A program made the position numbers and the translations under genes. The notes beneath the pieces were generated by a model, which did not search any database, was not told where the DNA came from, and was given only the letters and a program-made list of their open reading frames with translations. A stretch of DNA of 64,000 nt from Rosellinia necatrix. Lineage: Eukaryota; Ascomycota; Sordariomycetes; Xylariales; Xylariaceae. How positions within the stretch are numbered: the stretch's first letter is position 1; each line of letters starts with the position of its first letter. Where the stretch lies: contig JAGYVD010000007.1 in NCBI GenBank assembly GCA_021209875.1, positions 1,550,001 through 1,614,000 on the forward strand. The letters run 5' to 3'. Of the stretch, positions 14,146 through 26,735 are shown piece by piece.

Positions 14146-14901
14146 CTACGTAGGGAGGGTATTCGTTTGCTCCCCGTACCGTTTCTTCAGCTCCTCGATG
14201 GGTGATCTCGAAAGGAATAGGCTCACGACTGGAATCCCCCTCACGAGTGGTCGACCCTCAATTGCTCTCTCGAACGGTGTCTTCATAACCTCGAACTCGT
14301 CGTCCTGACCATCGTCTTCGCGGCCAACACCTGAGCTTCCAAGTATAGTCTCTTTTATGACGGTACCGTCTTTCTCTCGATTTCTTTCTTGAAGCTCCTC
14401 ACCAATGGCAATATATTGAAACCAGCGACCCATTTTACTCGCCTGACCGACTTCGCAGGGACCGTCATCGCTCGTAGGCTCGAGCCGTTCCCCTTCGATT
14501 TCGCGCTTCGCAATTTCGGCAATGGAAACGAGTTTCCCTGCATCCATGGCTCTCGCTCGTAGGACTGAAACTTTCGTCTTGGGTATGGGTGTATTCGGCG
14601 CCGGTTCGACGGAAGAAGCCCATGTAGGTGGAGTTAGGTGTCGCAGCATGGTTGAAACTCTCTGCTGGATCTTGGAGGAGGAAATAACCGACTGCGACTG
14701 GACATCGTAGCGAGCATCGACTGCTCCGAGCACCTTCGCATCATCCGAGGAGAGGCACAAGTTGTTGACGAGGCATGGACGCTTGTGGCTCGTAGTGGTG
14801 GCAGGCTCTGTGCTGCTGCTTGTGTCGGCACGCTTGCGCTTGGGGGCCACAGGTCGTCCGTTGTCTGTAGAAACGTTCTGCCCTTGCGTGTCGGAGGCCA
14901 T
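14146..14901 (-). CDS. Alba-domain DNA/RNA-binding protein
   Basis: Alba-fold proteins bind RNA or DNA; in eukaryotes they include the RNase P/MRP subunits of the Rpp20/Rpp25 (Pop7/Pop6) type. The call rests on VISSSKIQQRVSTMLRHL at about residues 70-87, KTKVSVLRARAMDAGKLVSIAEI at 110-132, and the closing GRWFQYIAIGEEL, which correspond to the RNA-binding loop, the core strands and helix, and the final strand of the fold. Single exon. I chose the ATG at 14901 (ACCATGG context; 251 residues). An in-frame ATG at 15015 would add 38 residues but has a weaker context. The N-terminus carries a basic PKRKRAD stretch, a likely nuclear signal. The C-terminus is acidic (GREDDGQDDEFE) and then basic. 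Which Alba subfamily it belongs to is not settled by eye. Confidence 0.78.
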   Translation of the reverse strand: MASDTQGQNVSTDNGRPVAPKRKRADTSSSTEPATTTSHKRPCLVNNLCLSSDDAKVLGAVDARYDVQSQSVISSSKIQQRVSTMLRHLTPPTWASSVEPAPNTPIPKTKVSVLRARAMDAGKLVSIAEIAKREIEGERLEPTSDDGPCEVGQASKMGRWFQYIAIGEELQERNREKDGTVIKETILGSSGVGREDDGQDDEFEVMKTPFERAIEGRPLVRGIPVVSLFLSRSPIEELKKRYGEQTNTLPT

Positions 14902-15315
14902 GGTATTGTGGACTTGGGAAAGCAATGCCCCCAACGGCTCGATCCTCTTCAAGATACGCTGGTCGAACGACACATTAGTTATTGGGCTGCTGTAAAAATA
15001 GAATGGATCTGGCATTCGTCATCAAGGATTCGAGGGAGGGTAACATATGTTGGTAAGGACAGGGGTTGTGATTGCCAATTCTTATCGATAGTACGACGCA
15101 AAGGTACCTAGCGCGTTGGTTGCACGACAGTTAGCCTCCATACCTACCATCTCGCTCAAAGAGAAATTACCAGGTAGGTACATATACTACCTACCTAGGT
15201 AGGTACCTACAGCCACCTAGATTAGACGTTAATAATACTACCGTACTAGCAGTAGTAGTGTAGCCTGATTTGGCCTCAGTGTTACAAGCAAGCCTATCAT
15301 AACGACTGTCGGTAA

Positions 15316-15335
15316 CTACCTACCTAGGTAGGTAG
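15316..15335. repeat. Perfect 20-bp palindrome of CTAC/GTAG units
   Basis: A perfect inverted repeat centred on CCTAGG. Near-copies are at 15187-15210 and 26135-26160. It belongs to the dispersed TAGG/CCTA family of this genome. Confidence 0.85.
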
Positions 15336-17810
15336 GTATGTATGGGCATCCTGTTGTAAAGTATCTACAACCTGTAGCTACCTACATGAGTGGTATACCA
15401 AATTATATTGCTACCTTGTTGTGTGACTCAATTAGAGTACACCTTCTCAATATGAGCGATATTTCACTGGGTAAGCATCGTCATATCACTGCCATCTTTA
15501 CAAGCCATATATTAATTCAAAAATGCGCCGGCCACATTGCTTTTCCTGTACCCATAACTTATAAGGTAAGTATGTAAGATCCTCTACAGTCTCAATATGG
15601 CGACTGTAATGTGACGGATGCGGAAGATCTAAGACAGATACGTACGGCAGCACCTAGTTGCAAACCCTCACACGAAAATCACTGCAGATGCGTATACCTG
15701 ATTGATATTGTGTGCCATACCGTGATTCATGGATGCTGTACTGGCCCTCACTACCAGGCAAGTACTTGTTGAACTTGAGATATTATGGATAACATGACGA
15801 TTCTAGGCGGGTGCATACCTACAGTAGTGTAGATGGCCCGTGCCCGCGGATGAAGCCTGGAGGCAAACCTTACTGCAAACGTACTACTCTGTAGGCACCG
15901 TAGCATTCTATTGGCTATGCCAAGATACCCATATCCCTGTTTTTGCATGTGCGCTGCGCAGCCACCGACCCATTGCTGAAGCCACCATTTTCTCGGGCTT
16001 CTGCCCAGCCTACCAACTTCCAAGGCGTAGAGGAAATACGCTTTGTTCTCATCAATTTGCGACACGAACGGCATGCCTTGTCTTCACACCACCCAAAACA
16101 GCGACCAAACAACCACCGCCATCGAAGACCAGCATAGCAAAAAGTATGCGCACGCGCATGGCATCTCAATAAACAACCCCATGCCTCAACAGATCGGCGC
16201 TAGGTGGACCGTTCGAACCAGTTATGCAGAAAAATGCGATGTGCTGGCTCAGGCTTTCCCTCTCCGTTGTAGTGCGCATCTAGATGGTGCATATACACGC
16301 ACGCTGCCCAGGTAGGTAGATACCAATAATATTGACTTATTTGACTCGCTATCCGGAAGTTATTTTCCTGCGCTGTGGCGTAGGCATAAAGGTTGCAGTG
16401 CCCGTTGGTGCAGCCATCCTGAATATTCGCCCGACTATATAGGCAGGCCGGCGATGTGGAAGGCTGTCTATCTATAACTATCGGTTGCATGGAATACATA
16501 GAGGTCTTTTCTTCTTCTGTAACGCAAAGGTCCGTGTTGCTAATAATACCAACCGAATCAGCAGGGGAATATATTCTTCTATTGCGCTCTACTTCTGCAT
16601 CCCCGATCTAGTGCCTGGATTGTTAGTATGAGGCACATAATATACGAGATAGCTTATCTAGTAGGCGAAAATAGGTATTGACTCGTTCTCAGGGAGCAGG
16701 TTCATGTACAGAGTATGATTCGCGGGCAGCTTGGCGGTTTGGTATTCCGTTCGCCAGGAACTCGCCAGGCGCATTACATATATGGACTAGTTAGACGAAA
16801 CTAGTGGTTCGTTGGGTGTGGTATGGAGTCTGGGTACTTCGAGAAGCTAACACACTTCCAAACTTGGGATGGAACCAGGCCCACCTCGGATGGATTTTCC
16901 TGTTGCATGAGAGTACATGCGTACATACCTGTATATTGTGGCGCCGCAGTACACTGCAGCACAGGGTATCCGCGTCGGTACCGCGATGCCCCCTGTCTAA
17001 GAGTAGATTCACGGTACCCATTCCCTCTGCTCTCGGAGCGCATTGAAGGTAGCTATCTGAAATGAGAACTCAATCAAACACATCATCTCACCACTTCTAG
17101 AGGACTAACCCAAGGCAATAAACTTGCCCACCCACACCAGCCAAGTCCCTGACCAGGAGCCGTTCACTGGTGCATTTGAAATTTTAGCAGCAAACCTCAC
17201 CAGCCCCTTTCCCTATCCACCGTCTCCGAGGCTGCTTTCCCAATCACCCCCGTTCGCCATCTGCCTATCTACACTAATAATGTCCTTGTACGTCGCAACA
17301 ACCGCCTTGCGCATGACAGCACCAAACAAGAGCCATTAATTCATGTGCCTTTGATCATAGCAACACTACTCACCTATTCCTACTAATAATACCCCTACAT
17401 TGTGCACTGTTTGTATTATCTCGGCCGCTCTTATCACATTCCCTTTGCGGTGGCCCAGCCCATTTCTCTTCTTCCTTGTCATTCCCTCTGATCCCCCAAA
17501 GTAGCCTGCCCTGCCACTCTCGCGCGCACGCGCTTCGCTCGGCATCGCCCATCTTCTCGGTCGCAAGCCGCGCCCCCAGCACGCTATCTACCAAGAAACA
17601 GAAACCCAAAAAAAAAAATACAAGTGTTTTAATAATACATGCGGTATTCCGTCTTGCCGCTGAATAGAGTGATTGATCGCCCTACCCTATTGATTATCCG
17701 CTGTGGGACTGTCCTACCATCTTGTCGCCGGTCGCAACTTTGCATCACTCGTCATTGAGCCAGCCCAGCCAATACATCCCATCAGTCAGTCAGGCCGGCA
17801 GTCACCCAGG

Positions 17811-17850
17811 CAATCAATCAATCGATCCATCGATCAATCAATCAATCAAC
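17811..17850. repeat. AATC tetranucleotide repeat
   Basis: CAATCAATCAATCGATC-type run with ATCGATC interruptions, upstream of the AHC1-like gene. Confidence 0.8.
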
Positions 17851-18021
17851 GCGTCAACCCCGACAACGACGAAAAGAGACCACGGAATTCCTGTACTTTT
17901 AATACTTCAGTTTTGAGCGACCTATCGTACCTACTTTTTAATCCACGTTTTTGCGGGGAGGGATACATTCTCGTGCGTCTCCTGGGCCGGTGTTATCGTC
18001 GTCGTCATCTTCGCTGTCGTC

Positions 18022-18050
18022 TGGCTGCTGCTGCTGCTGCTGCTGCTGCC
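18022..18050. repeat. CTG trinucleotide microsatellite
   Basis: Nine consecutive CTG/TGC units. It produces a poly-Cys or poly-Ala artefact in translated frames. Confidence 0.85.
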
Positions 18051-18090
18051 CTTGGTGTCGCGAACCACGCTCCCTTCCAAAGCGCATCTG

Positions 18091-18160
18091 CACTCACTCA
18101 CTGACTTGCCTACTCACTCACTCACCCACTCACCCACTCACTTACTCACCCACTTACTCA
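18091..18160. repeat. CACTCACC-type repeat
   Basis: About 70 bases of CACTCACTCACC and ACTTACTCACCC variants, about 0.9 kb upstream of the AHC1-like gene. Confidence 0.8.
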
Positions 18161-19066
18161 GTTCCCCGTTCAACCGCCGCTGCTCTTCTAACTCTAAGGC
18201 GCTCTGGATCCTGCGCGCATCGCATCGCATCCATCAGACGTACCTTTCGCCGGTACTACTGTCCTTGTCCTTGACCTGGGACCGAGCCTGACTCAGACAG
18301 AGTTTCGCTTGGCTTTGACAAATTGGCGGTGGCCACATCACCAAGCGGCATCCTCTTTCTCCCCGATTTGCCCCCTATTCCCTCCCTTTTAGCAGGTTGG
18401 TCCACCATTGCGGTGCCATTCAATCGCCAAACCAACCCACTCGCTGCATTCCAAAGGACCGCTGCGCCTTCGGTCCATTGGGCGCAAGTGGTGCATTGTC
18501 CCGGATTGGAACGGGCTACCGGCCACTGAAGCACCTGCCCCAGGTACGCTGCTGCCCCGTTGGTCTGTCTACCTACCTAGGTATCTAGGTAGCTTCCGCA
18601 AACCCCGATCTTCCGATCGCATGCTTGGCCAGCTAAGAATACAAGACACAGGACTGTCACCACCTGTACAGAGCATACCTAGGTAGCTACACTGGAGCCT
18701 ACTGGATCCCCCCAGTCGGTACCCTAGTCAAGCCGGCCCGCACGTTACGTCAGCCTTGGCCCCAAAATTATCCTGGGGTGTGTCACATATCTGACGCACG
18801 CCCCGCCCCCCTTTTCCAGCAGGTGCGTCGTCTGACTGGCAGTCGCCTCCCCAGGCAGCACAGCAGAGCCAGAGCACCCGGCACCCGCACAGGGTAGGAC
18901 TTCTCGCTGCGCTCCGACCACCTTTAGGCTTCAGCTTCCCCTTCCTTATCAACCATCGTCTATTAATACGCCCCATCACCCACCACGCCAGGCCGGGCCT
19001 ACGCTCCAGCCTTCAGCTTCCATCTACAGCTGCCCGCTTGGTCTTTCTCCCGTGTCTAAGTTGGGT

Positions 19067-21064
19067 ATGCTCAAGTTCCGATTCTGGAATTCGGAGTACA
19101 GGGGAAGCGACAGGACTATACAAGCCGATCGGTCTATGCTCGACTTCACCAAGTCAGTACAGCCTTGGATAACTGACCCTGCTTCTATCTCCCCACCGTC
19201 GCCGCCACGGCCTCTCAAGCGGCGGAGGCAGAGCAACGCCGCGATAGCGTCGTTAGGCGCTGCTGTTCCGCTCGCTGCGAAGCGCCCGAGGACAGATGAT
19301 GAGAGTGCGCTCACTGAGGATGTCAGTCAACCACAAAAGAAGGTGGCGCAGGCCCCAGTGACTAGGCCCGTGGCCTCTGTTGCCGTCGCGTCGGGGGCAC
19401 TCGATATAGAGGGGGCAAAGGATGCTATTGAGGAACAGTTCAGTCTCGAAATACTATTAAAACACGATGAATTACGCCTCATCAACCAAGAGCTTGCAAA
19501 ATGTCAGGTTGCATTAGAGCAGCTGCGCAGGTGCCATTTGATCCCGTACCCTGTCGCCGTACCCACACCTGAGCAGATGTTGAATATCACCAACGGGTCA
19601 GGCCTTTCGTTGCAGCCCATGCCCGGCGATAAGCTGCCTCAGTGGGCGCCGCCTTTTGGTGTCACCGATGGTCCCTATGCCCGGCACTACGCCAAGTGGC
19701 TCATACCGGACCCCAGATTTGACGGTATTCAACCTGAACCGCTTCATACTGATTCGTGGCGGATGAGACCCGCTGTAGAAGGCAGGTCCACGAGGAATAA
19801 CTTGGCGGATTGCAATGCCGCGCAAGGGAAGGGCAGGCCAGCCAGGGGTAGCGCTGGTCAGAAGCTGCATGCCCTCTCCAGTGGATACCCCCCGCCGAAG
19901 GATAAGAATGGCCCCTGCGTCCTAAAACGATCTGACGGCCAAACGGTCAAGTTGGTTTGCATTGATTGCCACCGCGAGAACTTCTCAAGTACTCAGGGTT
20001 TCATTAATCACTGTCGCATAGCCCACAAGAGGGATTTCAAGAGCCACGAAGAAGCAGCAGTGCACTGTGGGCATCCTATCGAGGCGGTCGATGCTCCGGC
20101 CAAAGGTGTTCCTATAGAAGAGAAGCCTACCGGGGCTAATGCGGCTCCTTCGGGTGTTGCTCATCCGTTCACACGCGCTAATGGTATGACGGACTCGGAG
20201 GCTTGCTTCTCCGTCGTACGTCGTATACAACAGTCCCTGGAATTATATCGCCAGGGGAAACTGCCCGGCGTTTCAACGATTCCTTCTGTTCCCGATAAAT
20301 CGTCAGGAATTCACATCACAACAGAGTCACCTTCGAGATTTTCCCCGTCGACGAATTCGCCCCACCTCTCTCGATTACTTCAAAGTAGGGGATTCGGAGG
20401 GAATCTGGGTGCACTGGTTGATGATGCTAAGACGAAGACCGATTTTGACCAACTATCGTCACCCACGGATGACGAATCAGAGGATCGAGAGATGTCGACA
20501 CCTACAGTGGGCACCATGGGCCGCCCTATTAGTTCGCAGGCCGCAACAGGTATGCGTGTTCCCGCAAGGGCTGCCATGGCTCCGGTAGTCACCGTGGCTC
20601 GTCCATCGAGTAGCAAAGGCACGTTTGTGCGCTCCGCACCCTATGTTACCCCTATTCCTACTCCTACACCGCCGTCTACGACAAGGCCACGGCCCGAAGC
20701 AGCGATAGACGAAGATATGTTGGACATAGCGGAGTTAAGCCCAAACGCTGCCGTCAGCAACAACGCCCCGTCGCTTGTTAGTGACGACGGTGAGTATGAT
20801 GACTCCGCCGACTCTGACTCTGCATCCGAGATGGGCGATAGTATTGGCGCCGAATCAATCTCAGATGTGGATGAAATCGACATTGAAGACGATCATACAG
20901 GCGCTCGATCGCTGCGACATCATAGGTCGGCCAGCCCTAGGACAGGGACGAGAATGAGACTGGGCAAAGGCGATACCAAGCAAGTCAGCTTTGTAGGCCC
21001 GATTAAAGAAGAAAACACGAAGCAGGACCATGACCGAGGAATCGACATCGGGAGCCTGCATTAA
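19067..21064 (+). CDS. AHC1-like C2H2 zinc-finger protein (putative ADA histone acetyltransferase complex subunit)
   Basis: A 665-residue single-exon protein. The region KWLIPDPRFDG ... LVCIDCHRENFSSTQGFINH ... HEEAAVHCGHP resembles the conserved core of fungal ADA HAT complex component 1 (Ahc1), which joins Gcn5-Ada2-Ada3 to form the ADA complex rather than SAGA. The finger is C298-xx-C301-x13-H315-xxxx-H320. A helical, probably coiled-coil stretch (EEQFSLEILLKHDELRLINQ onward, about residues 122-160) precedes it. The N-terminus has basic blocks (PLKRRRQ; KRPRTDDE), likely nuclear signals. The C-terminal half is Ser/Thr/Pro-rich, then strongly acidic (DDGEYDDSADSDSASEMGD), typical of chromatin factors. 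Start: first ATG of the frame; another in-frame Met is at 19136. Family assignment is from memory of the conserved core. Confidence 0.75.
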   Translation: MLKFRFWNSEYRGSDRTIQADRSMLDFTKSVQPWITDPASISPPSPPRPLKRRRQSNAAIASLGAAVPLAAKRPRTDDESALTEDVSQPQKKVAQAPVTRPVASVAVASGALDIEGAKDAIEEQFSLEILLKHDELRLINQELAKCQVALEQLRRCHLIPYPVAVPTPEQMLNITNGSGLSLQPMPGDKLPQWAPPFGVTDGPYARHYAKWLIPDPRFDGIQPEPLHTDSWRMRPAVEGRSTRNNLADCNAAQGKGRPARGSAGQKLHALSSGYPPPKDKNGPCVLKRSDGQTVKLVCIDCHRENFSSTQGFINHCRIAHKRDFKSHEEAAVHCGHPIEAVDAPAKGVPIEEKPTGANAAPSGVAHPFTRANGMTDSEACFSVVRRIQQSLELYRQGKLPGVSTIPSVPDKSSGIHITTESPSRFSPSTNSPHLSRLLQSRGFGGNLGALVDDAKTKTDFDQLSSPTDDESEDREMSTPTVGTMGRPISSQAATGMRVPARAAMAPVVTVARPSSSKGTFVRSAPYVTPIPTPTPPSTTRPRPEAAIDEDMLDIAELSPNAAVSNNAPSLVSDDGEYDDSADSDSASEMGDSIGAESISDVDEIDIEDDHTGARSLRHHRSASPRTGTRMRLGKGDTKQVSFVGPIKEENTKQDHDRGIDIGSLH

Positions 21065-22751
21065 TGGACATACGATCGGCGATGCTTAACGGAGGTGGAT
21101 GGGCGAATGATTTTACGACACAGTTTGTATGGGCGCATCAAATCGGCCAGGGTTGGTGTCCCTTCTTGGACTAGGGCTTTACAGTTGGAACTACTACATT
21201 TTACACCTATACGTTGTATTATACGACCCCGTATGCTACCTTATACGGGGTTTGCAATGGGCTGGCCATCTTCGTTTCTATGGTTCGTGGCAGGACATGA
21301 TAATGCCGTCCCCGAGCCACATATACCCCACATACTACGGCGCAGCGTGGTAACACCGAAGTCCAGTTTGGTAAGCCCTCGCATCCCGCATGGCATGGCC
21401 ACTTTGTACATATTAGAATAGAGACGCCTCTCGTCGAAAGAAAAGAGTGGGCTAGTCAGGTAGGCAGGCAGTATTTGACGCGTAGCAGCGATCGTTATTT
21501 TGAGACGTAATAAATGCCCATCATACTACCCAGCATATCGTCAGTATCAGCTTACGAGCTGTCATGATAAATTTTGATATTGAGTGTTTCCATTCCTATA
21601 GTCACAGTAGCTCACTACTACCAGGGCCTCGGCTATATCTAGCTAAAATTAGACAGCCAGGGCTAATTACATCCCTAAGACAACCCCCAAACACAGTCCC
21701 ACTCTCCAATCCGACTGTACTATCATGAAATCAAAGAGAATACCCCAAGATAAGTTATGCACCTAAGCGGAACCTTTCTTGTATTTTGATACGGATGACA
21801 ACCATGGGGGCGAGTGGTATAGTTGCAAGATTGCAAACAAGATCCAGGAGATTCAATTCAAGTAATATGTTGTGTGTTGTTAGTTAAGCTGTAGTGCAGG
21901 AAAGGTCAGATAGGTGCTAATAAATTAATAAGGCTTGCTATCTAAGCTTATACATAGAAACCTTGTCGGCTATATCTGGTTAATGGACCGACAGAAAATG
22001 ATAAACTAAGTTAGACTTCTAAAGTAAACTAATAATATCAAAGGAACATAGTATTAACTAAATACCGTATTTCTGAGCATTCTTCTGCTTCCTTCTGCTA
22101 CACACAGCGGTCTTTTTACTGTCTTTTTATTCAGCATCAATCACAAATGGTCCAAAAGGGCCTCTTATATCTTGTAGATAGCGAATTTACATGTACACTC
22201 TTAATACCTATTTCTATGCACGCGTCATTATAAAAACCCCGGTTGTCTCATTGCCAGTGATGTAGTCAATGCACCCTATTGGTATCGGGACAACCAAGAG
22301 AATAGACACACCGCACGTTCAATCAAGCTTAGAATCAATAAAGACTCAAACAACGCCAACCAAGCCCTTTCAAATTCATACGTTGTCCTTTCCTCAATGT
22401 ACCCTTCATTCATTACACGCCCAACTCATCCATCGTTCCATTTGGCATATCTTATTGTAGTTCCCCGGTATAAGTTGAACAACAAGGAGAAAACGAAAGG
22501 GCGGATCATACCAAATCAGGACAACGCTTCATTGTGATCTTGCCAAGCCGGTTACCGGCGCCCTCCTCTAACCAAGAAACGACTGGTGCCAAGAATAAGA
22601 GATGCTGAATACACAAGCATATGGGCGTTGACTCGTCTTTAAAAAGGGTTCAGTCATGGAAACCAGATCATTCGCCTATATACAGCAGCGGGGGACCAAC
22701 CGCTAGGTCACTTATGCCCAGCTGTATTAAGGGGGATATCAACACAGACTT
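21065..22751. other. Intergenic, AT-rich; 3' flanks of AHC1-like and Rsp5 genes
   Basis: Convergent 3' regions. The middle (about 21.5-22.5 kb) is AT-rich with very short frames. Nothing coding or repeat-like stands out. Confidence 0.6.
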
Positions 22752-25672
<2,921 letters not shown>

Positions 25673-26134
25673 AGCGGTGGCGATACCATGCGATGAGGTG
25701 TTGACGGGAGGTCCTCGGGCTCTCCCACCTCCTTCGTGATCGCGGCGGGCCGACGTAAGAGCGTGCGGAAGAGGGGTTGCTCAAGAAGAGCGAGGGGGGG
25801 GATCTGGGACCTATCGAGATCGAGACGAGAGAGATGGATGATTCAACTCAATACTCAATCAGCATGTCCACCACGGCGTGTGGTGGCCGGAGAAGAACGA
25901 TGATGAAAACAAACAAAACGGGGCGGGAGAGGAAATGCTCTGAGCAGTGGACTCAGTTGAGTGAAGGCGTTGAGGTAGTAGGCAGGCAGTAGGTTCGTTA
26001 GCAGGCGGGTTACTAAGGTCAGAGGTCGAGAGACAGGTAGGTTGGTGCGGGTCGAGGTATGGATGGTGGGTCCCATGTGGTCGGCGGCCTGGCATGTAAC
26101 TGATTGGTCACGTCAGCAGTCTTTTATAACAGCC

Positions 26135-26160
26135 AGGTAGGTACCTAGGTAGGTACCTAC
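26135..26160. repeat. TAGG/CCTA palindrome
   Basis: GGTAGGTACC and CCTAGG units arranged as nested inverted repeats, like those near 15.2-15.3 kb. Confidence 0.8.
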
Positions 26161-26686
26161 TTACCCATCACTGATCAGCTCACGATGGCGGAGGAGTTGA
26201 CAGGTAAGCAAGTTGGTAGTTGTACCTAAGCCTTGCTTCATGTAAGTAGCGAGCTACTTGCCTGCCTGCCTGCCTCCCTGCCTGCCTCCCAGGAGGATGG
26301 CATGTACTTGAAGGTACCTAACTTCAAACACGCAGCAACTGGTTTGCCCCAGGCTAGGTAGGCATCTAGGTACCTGGATAGGTACCTGGATAGCACCTTA
26401 TCTCCCTCCTAGCGCCCTTCTGCCCTTACACTGATTCCATCTCTTGTACACAATACTAACCTAGGAGTTACAAGTGAGCCGATGACGAAGGGCGTGAGTG
26501 GATTGGCTGGAACCAAAACATTGGTGGGGCCGGGGATACAATCCATGTCGTCAAAAGCAGGCAAGTTGGACCGTTGTTGCTGACTGGGGGGTGTGTCTCT
26601 TGGAGGCAGTGCACAAACTTGTATCAAACGAAATGTCCGCCGTCCTACCCGTGCCTACCTAAGGTTAGGTTAGGTAGTGGTCGGCC

Positions 26687-26735
26687 GTAGCAGTTATTTG
26701 TAGTAGCTATTTGTAGTAGCTATTTGTAGTGGTCG
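26687..26735. repeat. 15-bp tandem repeat (TAGTAGCTATTTG unit), about three copies
   Basis: The unit TAGTAGCTATTTG plus two bases repeats about three times with few mismatches. No gene context. Confidence 0.75.

Larger units (their letters stand above)
14902..19066. other. Long intergenic region; promoters of the Alba gene and the AHC1-like gene
   Basis: About 4.2 kb between divergently transcribed genes. I find no supportable coding exon. It contains CCTAGG-centred palindromes (15187-15210, 15316-15335), an AATC repeat (17811-17850), a CTG repeat (18022-18050) and a CACTCACC run (18091-18160). The last 1.5 kb is pyrimidine-rich and full of short tandem repeats, fitting a long promoter or 5' leader for the gene at 19067. 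Frames such as 17951-18274 come from these repeats. Confidence 0.55.

Noticed and set aside
14902..15015. Upstream in-frame extension of the Alba protein (38 residues)
   Set aside because: The upstream ATG has a weak context, and the segment lacks the basic tail expected; the ATG at 14901 is in ACCATGG. Not excluded.
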